This document shows positions 1 through 5,432 of a stretch of DNA of 7,211 nt, one piece after another. Both the position numbers and the translations under genes were made by a program. Origin of the DNA: Candidatus Cloacimonadota bacterium (GTDB lineage: Bacteria; Cloacimonadota; Cloacimonadia; Cloacimonadales; Cloacimonadaceae). Numbering within the stretch: position 1 is the stretch's first letter; each line of letters opens with the position of its first letter. The notes beneath the pieces are model-generated. The model ran no database searches. It was given only the letters and a program-made list of their open reading frames with translations, and was not told the DNA's origin. The DNA is taken from assembly GCA_028681035.1 (NCBI GenBank), contig JAQUJJ010000164.1, positions 1-7,211 on the forward strand, in the 5' to 3' direction.

Positions 1-187
1 GCTTCTCGCAGTTCATGATGTCATTGATCAGCATGACGTAGGCTTCAGATTGGGTTATTCCGCAATCATCAAGATTGCGGCCGATACCGATGGTCAGTTT
101 ACCTGCCGTACAGCGGTATGGCTTCAGTCTCAGACCTTCATGTTTGACTAACTGAGCTTTGATTCGGTTCATCAACGCTTCGGTCAT
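1..187 (-). CDS. T4-type lysozyme (GH24 endolysin), N-terminal part, cut by window edge
   Basis: Only the first 62 codons are visible; the reading frame is open at base 1. The protein begins MTEALMNRIKAQLVKHEGLR and matches the start of glycoside hydrolase family 24, the T4 lysozyme family, which cleaves the MurNAc-GlcNAc bond of peptidoglycan at host lysis. The catalytic Glu lies in HEGLRLKPY (E17), and the conserved TIGIG segment is at residues 32-36, with T32 matching T4 Thr26. The T4 Asp20 position is Cys26, and the T4 His31 position is Arg37 in GRNLDDCGIT. Such Cys and RNLDD variants occur in GH24, so the enzyme is probably active. No signal peptide or membrane anchor is seen at the N terminus, as expected for a holin-dependent endolysin. 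The ATG at 187 is preceded by AAGGAG (193-198) with 5 bases between. The stretch is GC-richer than the cargo to its right. Confidence 0.88.
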   Translation of the reverse strand, partial: MTEALMNRIKAQLVKHEGLRLKPYRCTAGKLTIGIGRNLDDCGITQSEAYVMLINDIMNCEK

Positions 188-192
188 GCTAT

Positions 193-198
193 CTCCTT
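193..198 (-). promoter_or_regulatory. Ribosome binding site of the lysozyme gene
   Basis: On the minus strand AAGGAG lies 5 bases before the ATG at 187. It fixes the lysozyme start and shows that the gene is translated independently of the cargo block upstream of it. Confidence 0.75.
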
Positions 199-288
199 GT
201 TCCAGTTTTGATCATTGATCCGGAGCCAGGAAAGCACTCCCCTGTTTGATGACAAATCAGGATGGGCAAGCATGAGACAGATTCTTCT

Positions 289-318
289 GTGACAACTGGT
301 TTGATCGGGAGTTAAGAT
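289..318 (+). promoter_or_regulatory. Possible promoter of the 583-residue methyltransferase gene
   Basis: GTGACA at 289-294 (5 of 6 to the sigma-70 -35 consensus) is followed after 18 bases by TAAGAT at 313-318 (4 of 6 to the -10 consensus). Transcription from here would start near 325, leaving a leader of about 60 bases that contains the inverted repeat at 331-357. The match is modest and the call rests on position and spacing only. Confidence 0.25.
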
Positions 319-330
319 AAGACTTGACTT

Positions 331-357
331 GATACCATATTGGAATTGTCTGGTATC
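331..357. repeat. Inverted repeat in the methyltransferase leader (possible operator or hairpin)
   Basis: GATACCA at 331-337 is mirrored by TGGTATC at 351-357, a perfect 7-base inverted repeat with a 13-base spacer, ending 26 bases before the ATG at 384. It could be an operator for a dimeric regulator, perhaps the methyltransferase itself or an unseen controller, or a weak leader hairpin. A separate direct repeat, CATATTG at 336-342 and 363-369, overlaps it. No regulator gene is visible in the window. Confidence 0.4.
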
Positions 358-373
358 CATAACATATTGTACT

Positions 374-377
374 GGAG
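374..377 (+). promoter_or_regulatory. Ribosome binding site of the 583-residue methyltransferase gene
   Basis: GGAG lies 6 bases before the ATG at 384. This supports the chosen start and leaves little room for a longer protein. Confidence 0.7.
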
Positions 378-383
378 AAAATT

Positions 384-2135
384 ATGATACGCACTATTAC
401 TTTGGAAGCCAACGACAAATGGCTGCAACTTGCTGCTAATGAAATCCCTAAGGACACAGATTGCATCATTATTGACACTCATGTTGAAAAAGAGGATCTG
501 GTTAGCCCTTACAAGTATAGCGAAGAGGATAGTTCTTATCTGGAACACACAAACCAAGTTATAAAATCCGCGTCCATGAAAATCAAACCAGGCGGAACAA
601 TGTTTATCTATGGGTCTCCCAGGTGGTTACCATATTTCTCCAAGTTCTTAAGTGAAGAAACAGATATGGCTTTCAAGTATTGGATTGCGCTTGATATTGC
701 CAATGAGCCTCATCAAAATGGACTTGTATCTAGTCATGTTGGGTTACTTCTACATGTAAAGGGATCTAACAGTCCGTACAAGCTCAATACTGATTCAGTC
801 CGAGTACCTTATGTAGCATGTTCCTATTGCGGAAAAAACACTAAAGACTGGGGTGGGAAGAAACACCTTATCAACAAATTGGGATCTTGCATATCTGATG
901 TGTGGAAGGATTACTATAAAACCACCAGTGTGGTTGAAGACACCATCACTCCGGGACTCAAACTTAATCTGATAGACACAGAGACTAGCCGAATAGCAGA
1001 TTATTCGAGCCTTCCTGAGGTCGTAAAAGAAAGAATACTCAGCTTGATTGATGGGGAAATGAACGTACTTATAGATTGCAAGTTTCGCCAGAATAATTTG
1101 AATCACTTACAAATACCTCGCACGAGCAGCCCACAAGCATCGTGCAAAACTATACCAGAAGATATTTACTTAGGCGACTCGATTCAAGTTATGGAAGGGT
1201 GGGCAGATAAGTATCCAGAAGGCTGTTTTGATCTAATCTTTGCAGACCCTCCCTACAACCTTGATAAGGATTATAAAGACTATAACGATAAAGAGAAGGA
1301 TAACGATTACATTCATTGGTGTAACGAATGGTTAACTCTGTGTTCTAGACTCTTAACTCCCAATGGATCATTGTTTGTGCTTAATCTACCGAAATGGTCT
1401 ATTCATCACGCAGTTCATTTGAACACGATGCTATACTTTCAAAATTGGATTGTCTGGGATGCACTATCAACACCAAAGGGCAAAATAATGCCTGCACACT
1501 ATTCACTTCTCTATTATTCAAAGAGTCCTTCTACGACTTTCAACAATATAGAAGAATACACCATTACTGATACCCAAGATCATTGTCTCAGAGCTTCATG
1601 TGTAAAAACCAGGAACATGTCTGGAATTCGGAATGGTAAACGATTATCGGACTTATGGGTTGATGTATCAAGGATTAAACATAAAAGAGATAGAGACGAT
1701 CATCCATGTCAACTACCAGATAAACTAATGGAGCGGATAATCGAAGTCTTTTGCCCAAGAGGTGGTTTCGTATTTGATCCATTCAGTGGCACAGGGACGA
1801 CTCCTATCACCGCAAAGAGACTGGGAAAAAGATACGCTGCTATTGATATATCCGAAGATTATGTTGAGTTGGGAAAAGCAAAACTAAGACAGTTGGATCA
1901 AAATGGATACATAATCAAGTCTTCAGTTAAGAAAGCTAAGTATAAGGTTTCAAAGAAACAGATCGAGGTTTATATACAGAATGTATGTACTCAGCTTGGG
2001 TATCGGCCATCCGAGGATGAGTTTATTCAGCATCTTGCAAATGATGCGTTTGCAGACTTCTCTGTAGATGACATTCTTTATCTGTATCCTGATATCAAAA
2101 CTGCACTAAAAAGTGGGAGAATAGCCCTGAAATAA
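384..2135 (+). CDS. Type II DNA adenine methyltransferase (beta class, DPPY) with decayed N-terminal methyltransferase-like copy
   Basis: This 583-residue protein probably transfers a methyl group from S-adenosylmethionine to adenine N6 at the target of the neighbouring nuclease. The catalytic half spans about 258-505. It has DLIFADPPYN (283-292, motif IV), a target-recognition stretch around 395-440, HPCQLPDKLMERII (440-453) and DPFSGTG (465-471, the SAM-binding motif I). Motif IV before motif I is the beta-class order. Residues 20-180 look like a second copy of the same fold with the catalytic motif lost: IIIDTHVE (28-35) stands where FADPPY would be, followed by KPGGTMFIYG (68-77) and CSYCGKNTKDWGGKKHL (146-162) before SDVW (171-174), which parallels SDLW (422-425). 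A lysine-rich helical extension (about 512-583) could bind DNA. The product is longer than common single-domain beta enzymes. The gene converges on the nuclease gene, 11 bases away, and is AT-rich. DPPY favours N6-adenine but does not prove the modified base. Confidence 0.88.
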   Translation: MIRTITLEANDKWLQLAANEIPKDTDCIIIDTHVEKEDLVSPYKYSEEDSSYLEHTNQVIKSASMKIKPGGTMFIYGSPRWLPYFSKFLSEETDMAFKYWIALDIANEPHQNGLVSSHVGLLLHVKGSNSPYKLNTDSVRVPYVACSYCGKNTKDWGGKKHLINKLGSCISDVWKDYYKTTSVVEDTITPGLKLNLIDTETSRIADYSSLPEVVKERILSLIDGEMNVLIDCKFRQNNLNHLQIPRTSSPQASCKTIPEDIYLGDSIQVMEGWADKYPEGCFDLIFADPPYNLDKDYKDYNDKEKDNDYIHWCNEWLTLCSRLLTPNGSLFVLNLPKWSIHHAVHLNTMLYFQNWIVWDALSTPKGKIMPAHYSLLYYSKSPSTTFNNIEEYTITDTQDHCLRASCVKTRNMSGIRNGKRLSDLWVDVSRIKHKRDRDDHPCQLPDKLMERIIEVFCPRGGFVFDPFSGTGTTPITAKRLGKRYAAIDISEDYVELGKAKLRQLDQNGYIIKSSVKKAKYKVSKKQIEVYIQNVCTQLGYRPSEDEFIQHLANDAFADFSVDDILYLYPDIKTALKSGRIALK

Positions 2136-2148
2136 CTTATAGGTTATT
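2131..2148. repeat. Inverted repeat spanning both convergent stop codons
   Basis: AATAAC (2131-2136) and GTTATT (2143-2148) form a 6-base inverted repeat around TTATAG. The TAA stop of the plus-strand methyltransferase lies in the left arm; the right arm overlaps the first two bases of the complement of the nuclease stop. It is AT-rich with no T tract, so as a terminator it would be weak. It may slightly limit read-through between the converging genes, or be chance in AT-rich DNA. Confidence 0.25.
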
Positions 2149-2851
2149 ACTCACCATCATCTTCATCGTCAGATTCCGTAATTTGTACCTTGGTTATCCC
2201 TTTGAGTATATTGATAAACTCGTCCTTCTCATCTTCGCTGAGTATAGGCACTAACTGACTGGCTATGTTATTTTTCCATCTTTGTATCTGAGATTTTCGC
2301 AATCCATCAACAAAATCCTCGTGGCTATTCCAGTAGATTATACCCCTATCAAACTCATCCCAAGTTTTTGGTCTTACTTTGCCATCATAAGGCCTGAACT
2401 TTACTCCCTTACATTTGGCATTGTATCCAACAAACTCTCTAAAGAGACCAAAGTAACATTTAAGGAATTTTTTGGTTTCGCTATCATATTGTATCAACAA
2501 CTCCCACTCTTCATGATAGATAGCTAAGCGTTTCTCATTTATCGTATCGAGTCTGGCCATATCGTACCAAGGATTTTTCTGTATTTCTGAGCATTTGATA
2601 TCGATGGCGTATTGATTTTTTCCCTTAATGATCTTTATATCCGGATAGGTAGATTTTGATTTTGGGATTACTATTTTAATATCTGGTATCTCTCTATACA
2701 AGATTTCTTTTACTTGTTTAGCAGCAATATCTTGTAATTGTTTCCAAACTATCTCGTAGGAATCTAGCTCGGTTTGCTCAAGTATCTTTTCGGTGACCTC
2801 ATTGATAATCGTTTCCGAAAGCGTATTGATAGTTTCAACTATATTAGACAT
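2147..2851 (-). CDS. Type II restriction endonuclease, PD-(D/E)XK fold, EcoRV-like active site
   Basis: This 234-residue protein is the likely cutting enzyme of the restriction-modification system; I do not recognise its named family or target. The key evidence is TYPDIKI (68-74) followed by YAIDIKC (81-87), giving P70-D71, then 12 residues, then D84-I-K86. This is the PD-(D/E)XK metal-binding site, with a strand-forming IDIK resembling that of EcoRV (known residues D74, D90, K92, also in an IDIK context). Glu33, in a helix before it, may match the EcoRV Glu45 position. A later segment, WNSHEDFVDGLR (174-185), recalls EcoRV's C-terminal region; this comparison is from memory. The size fits a simple type II homodimer. 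The protein ends in a very acidic tail, ESDDEDDGE. The gene starts 12 bases after the SPPY methyltransferase in the same operon, behind a strong ribosome site. Confidence is high for the fold and moderate for the EcoRV relation. Confidence 0.82.
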   Translation of the reverse strand: MSNIVETINTLSETIINEVTEKILEQTELDSYEIVWKQLQDIAAKQVKEILYREIPDIKIVIPKSKSTYPDIKIIKGKNQYAIDIKCSEIQKNPWYDMARLDTINEKRLAIYHEEWELLIQYDSETKKFLKCYFGLFREFVGYNAKCKGVKFRPYDGKVRPKTWDEFDRGIIYWNSHEDFVDGLRKSQIQRWKNNIASQLVPILSEDEKDEFINILKGITKVQITESDDEDDGE

Positions 2852-2855
2852 AAAG

Positions 2856-2862
2856 CCTCCTT
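2856..2862 (-). promoter_or_regulatory. Strong ribosome binding site of the endonuclease gene
   Basis: On the minus strand AAGGAGG lies 4 bases before the endonuclease ATG at 2851, filling the 12-base gap after the upstream methyltransferase stop (TAA, 2864-2866). The site is the closest to consensus in the window, which suggests that nuclease output is not limited by poor initiation but is set by transcription of the shared operon. Confidence 0.8.
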
Positions 2863-2863
2863 C

Positions 2864-4135
2864 TTAGCTTTTTTGATATATCTGTATGTACTCTTCTTTC
2901 ATGGTGTTTTGTATGCCCTTAATTGGTTTGATCATTTCCATGATGAGTGTTAAATTGCACTGAGAGGCATATATACGGAGCATTTCTTCTAACCGTATAC
3001 CTCCAGTTTGGATTGCATTAGATCCGATAATAATCGTACAGAAATGACCTTTTTTCAATACTCTCCGCATTTCATATATAGCGTGCTCCATATCCAGCAG
3101 ATAATTATTTATTATCTCTTTCTTTGTCTCACCTCTGAGTCCTATCATCCTGGACTTCAACTCGCCTGTATCTATACCTAAGTAATCCAGTTGAGGTTTA
3201 TCATTATCTGCGTAATCAATAGCGAATGAGTAGGGGGGTGACGTTATTATCCCATCTACAGAGTCATCATTAAGCGGTAGGTCTTGTATATCAGAAACGT
3301 GGAAATTGCTCTGTCCGAGGCTTAATGACAACTCATCCCTGGTTATTATCCACTTATTATGGGTAACGCAATACTTCTCTAGTACTTCCCCAAAGACGTC
3401 CTTCGTGCATTTGTTCTTTCTTCTTCTCGCATAACCCATAGCATCTAGATAAACCAACTGAAGGAATGTCTGAACGTCGTAAACGTGGGATTCTGATGAT
3501 CGACTAATGATCTTCGAAAAAGGCATCTGGACAAATCTGTCTATACTGCTATCTTTCGGGAATATAGTTTCGTAGTAATCGACCATTAATGAGACATAAC
3601 TTTCGTCCCATGATAACTGGAGATCCGATCCAAGAGAATTAGATTTGACCTTGGACATCATAACACAAAATGGGCTTATATCAACACCAATTGAGTTCAA
3701 ACCAATCATGGAGGCCTCGATACAGGCAGTGCCACTACCGCACATCGGATCTAGTAAGATATCGTCAGTAGTTAGCCCCATAATATTAATAAGGGCTTTT
3801 ATCATTTGAGGGTGGAATTTCCCCCGATATGGGAAGAATCCATGTGTGCCATAGTTTGAAGAATACTTGTTAGCTTCGAAAAACGATCTGGTGAATATTG
3901 ATTTCCCTTTATATTCACTCATGTCCCTTGAGTTACATATTTTATAATGATTTGTCGTTTTCCCGTTTACTGATTGTATGTAAGCACTTCGTTTTATTAT
4001 CTCTTGCTCAGTCTTAAGATTAATGTATTCATTCCAAGCCAGATCAATCTCAAAGACATCAGTGGTTTGTGGCATAACTCGTAAATGAGCAGGGAACAAC
4101 TCGTCCAAAAAGTTCTTATACTGGATATGGTTCAT
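2864..4135 (-). CDS. DNA amino-methyltransferase with SPPY motif (probable N4-cytosine), first gene of the restriction operon
   Basis: This 423-residue SAM-dependent methyltransferase is probably the modification partner of the endonuclease directly downstream. The motifs run in the order HGFFPYRGKFHP (98-109), DPMCGSGT (129-136, motif I) with GVDISP (150-155) after it, and ITSPPY (297-302, motif IV). Motif I before motif IV makes it a different class from the 583-residue enzyme. SPPY is typical of N4-cytosine methyltransferases, although some SPPY enzymes modify adenine. The 150-residue insert between the motifs (about 160-290) has a basic patch, YARRRKNKC (235-243), and may read the target sequence. 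A GAGG site 4 bases before the ATG at 4135 supports the start. RNA guanine methyltransferases share a similar motif I, but the adjacent nuclease argues for a DNA substrate. The gene is AT-rich like its neighbours. Confidence 0.86.
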   Translation of the reverse strand: MNHIQYKNFLDELFPAHLRVMPQTTDVFEIDLAWNEYINLKTEQEIIKRSAYIQSVNGKTTNHYKICNSRDMSEYKGKSIFTRSFFEANKYSSNYGTHGFFPYRGKFHPQMIKALINIMGLTTDDILLDPMCGSGTACIEASMIGLNSIGVDISPFCVMMSKVKSNSLGSDLQLSWDESYVSLMVDYYETIFPKDSSIDRFVQMPFSKIISRSSESHVYDVQTFLQLVYLDAMGYARRRKNKCTKDVFGEVLEKYCVTHNKWIITRDELSLSLGQSNFHVSDIQDLPLNDDSVDGIITSPPYSFAIDYADNDKPQLDYLGIDTGELKSRMIGLRGETKKEIINNYLLDMEHAIYEMRRVLKKGHFCTIIIGSNAIQTGGIRLEEMLRIYASQCNLTLIMEMIKPIKGIQNTMKEEYIQIYQKS

Positions 4136-4427
4136 AAATCCTCAAATATATCATTGGTTGGTTGTCAAACAAACTGGACAAGAATGTATCAGTTCTGCTG
4201 CTTGTCAATGATTAGTTCTTTCGTGATTTTCAACCAATTCTTGTGCAAGAAGTTAACAAACCAAACACTGCATTGCTGATAACGTTTCTCCCATAGTTCT
4301 AAGCTGTCTATCATGCATGGAAAAGAGCATAAGTAATAACCATGCTAGATCATGCTTGTGATTATATTATGGTCTTCGAATTATCAAAGAAGTAAAGCTA
4401 TCATGTCTTACTTACTCAAACAAGACA
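4136..4427. other. Intergenic spacer upstream of the restriction operon
   Basis: This 292-base stretch separates the metallopeptidase gene from the restriction operon, both minus strand, and should hold the operon promoter. I could not find a promoter with good spacing. TTGACAA occurs twice on the minus strand (4202-4208 and 4162-4168), 40 bases apart, but neither copy has a properly spaced -10. ATTGGTTG (4153-4160) and CAACCAAT (4231-4238) form an 8-base inverted repeat with a long loop. Short minus-strand frames here, such as one of 25 codons, lack ribosome sites. No controller (C protein) gene or RNA gene is visible. Confidence 0.55.
4404..4427. repeat. Short inverted repeat directly after the metallopeptidase stop codon
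   Basis: TGTCTT (4404-4409) and AAGACA (4422-4427) make a 6-base stem with a 12-base loop, abutting the TAG stop of the metallopeptidase (4428-4430). It might be a weak terminator or an mRNA-end hairpin, but it lacks a GC-rich stem and a following T tract, so function is doubtful. Confidence 0.25.
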
Positions 4428-5378
4428 CTACAATGAATGATCTGAGAAGATGTTAAAATAAGCTTGAGCAGCATCATAGAATGTGTCGAATCCTTCGGAA
4501 AGAGTTACTTTTGCATATTTGTATGCATAAAGAGCTATTATGGCAACAACATAACTCCAAATCTGGTCGTTTTCTAGTTCGGAATTTATATAAGACCCTA
4601 CTGCCCATGACAACCGATCATATGCTGGAGGATGTTCCTCATCCTCAAATGTGTCGCTCCCTACTTTGTACTTCCGCAGCTTGCTAAACACCAAGAACAA
4701 ATTCGCATTTGCCACACCAAGAACTCTAGACCTAAATATCTTGTCAGATGCATCTTGCCCCTGTAGGAATGATAAAACCCATTCGTGCGCAAATTCATCT
4801 GCTTGTTTCTCAGATTCCATAGTATGCTCTTTATTTTCATCTTTAATATGCCCAAGCTCTATATGTCCTATTTCGTGTAGTGTAATGTACGACAATGACA
4901 TTGCAAATAAAACTAACGCTACATCGTACCCATCATCACTTGAATACTTGTTGTAAATCATGGACAATATCTGACTGTCCTCTATAGTAAGCTTATCTTT
5001 TTCAATAGTTTTCACAATTGTTACAGTATCAATTGTGAGAGGATCTGTTAAATCAAAATCGATCATGATGGATTCTCGATTACCATAGTACTTACCCATT
5101 ATATACTTTGAACAAAGCATGTATGATGCGAAACAAAATCCCCATAATCTCTCTATCAAGCTTATTGATAACTCGATCCTGCGTTTTACTGAGCAGGATC
5201 GAGCAATATTGCGATCTAAATCTAGTATCTGGAATTCAAGACCTCTAGCGCAAATATCAAACATTCTAGCCTTATTCTCAGGTGCTATGTTAACTAGATA
5301 GTCTTGAATCTTTAATAGATGTGGGTATATAAAACTACCAACCAATGGAGGGTCTATGTTAAGTATGCAATTTATCAT
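4428..5378 (-). CDS. HEXXH zinc metallopeptidase, possibly Lit-like phage-exclusion protease
   Basis: The product is a 316-residue predicted cytoplasmic zinc protease of unknown substrate. Counting from the ATG at 5378, it has HEIGHIELGH at 168-177 (two zinc histidines and the catalytic Glu), then EKQAD at 190-194, where E190 is the likely third zinc ligand, and HPPAYDR at 249-255. The last resembles a conserved HPP segment of M48-type peptidases. The pattern HEXXH then ExxAD is gluzincin-like. Annotated relatives of E. coli Lit, which cuts EF-Tu during phage infection, share an HEXXH core and similar length; I cannot confirm homology beyond this. ATG at 5378 is preferred because AGGAG (5386-5390) sits 7 bases before it; an in-frame GTG at 5399 has no ribosome site. 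The gene follows the head gene by 54 bases on the same strand, so late read-through is possible, yet its AT-rich sequence groups it with the restriction genes. Confidence 0.72.
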   Translation of the reverse strand: MINCILNIDPPLVGSFIYPHLLKIQDYLVNIAPENKARMFDICARGLEFQILDLDRNIARSCSVKRRIELSISLIERLWGFCFASYMLCSKYIMGKYYGNRESIMIDFDLTDPLTIDTVTIVKTIEKDKLTIEDSQILSMIYNKYSSDDGYDVALVLFAMSLSYITLHEIGHIELGHIKDENKEHTMESEKQADEFAHEWVLSFLQGQDASDKIFRSRVLGVANANLFLVFSKLRKYKVGSDTFEDEEHPPAYDRLSWAVGSYINSELENDQIWSYVVAIIALYAYKYAKVTLSEGFDTFYDAAQAYFNIFSDHSL

Positions 5379-5385
5379 CTTGTTA

Positions 5386-5390
5386 CTCCT
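5386..5390 (-). promoter_or_regulatory. Ribosome binding site that decides the metallopeptidase start
   Basis: AGGAG on the minus strand lies 7 bases before the ATG at 5378. It falls inside the 7-codon extension that would arise from the upstream GTG at 5399, which favours the shorter protein. Confidence 0.65.
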
Positions 5391-5432
5391 GACAGTCACT
5401 CAAGAGTGCGACACATAAATGTCAATGAGATT

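Larger units (their letters stand above)
188..383. other. Intergenic spacer between divergent lysozyme and methyltransferase genes; left cargo boundary
   Basis: This 196-base spacer separates the minus-strand lysozyme from the plus-strand methyltransferase and must hold the promoter of at least the latter. Base composition changes inside it: up to about 250 it resembles the phage flank, and after about 300 it is AT-rich like the cargo. A small inverted repeat, ACAGA-TTCT-TCTGT, sits at 277-290, and a 7-base inverted repeat at 331-357 is listed separately. No credible gene was found in it on either strand, and I saw no tRNA, integrase or transposase remnant. Confidence 0.6.

Noticed and set aside
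340..368. TTGGAA (340-345) and CATATT (363-368) with 17-base spacing as the plus-strand methyltransferase promoter
   Set aside because: Each box matches only 4 of 6, and the predicted start falls within the ribosome binding site at 374-377.
4145..4168. TTGACA at 4163-4168 with TATATT at 4145-4150 as a promoter for the restriction operon
   Set aside because: The spacing is only 12 bases, and a start 7 bases past the -10-like box would fall beyond the ribosome site and leave the mRNA almost leaderless.
4085..4279. 64-codon plus-strand frame overlapping the start of the SPPY methyltransferase
   Set aside because: It is antisense to a well-supported gene start, lacks a convincing ribosome site and has no recognisable sequence.
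4321..4398. Small controller (C protein) gene upstream of the restriction operon
   Set aside because: Minus-strand frames in the spacer are at most about 25 codons, without ribosome sites or a helix-turn-helix pattern.
4651..4956. 101-codon plus-strand frame inside the metallopeptidase gene
   Set aside because: It is the antisense shadow of the protease coding region, including its zinc-site codons, with no sign of independent coding.
5379..5399. GTG start at 5399 giving a 323-residue metallopeptidase
   Set aside because: It has no ribosome site, while AGGAG lies 7 bases before the in-frame ATG at 5378; the shorter form is preferred.
250..5432. Flanking direct repeats or target-site duplication around the AT-rich block
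   Set aside because: Reading both boundary spacers by eye gave no shared repeat of convincing length.
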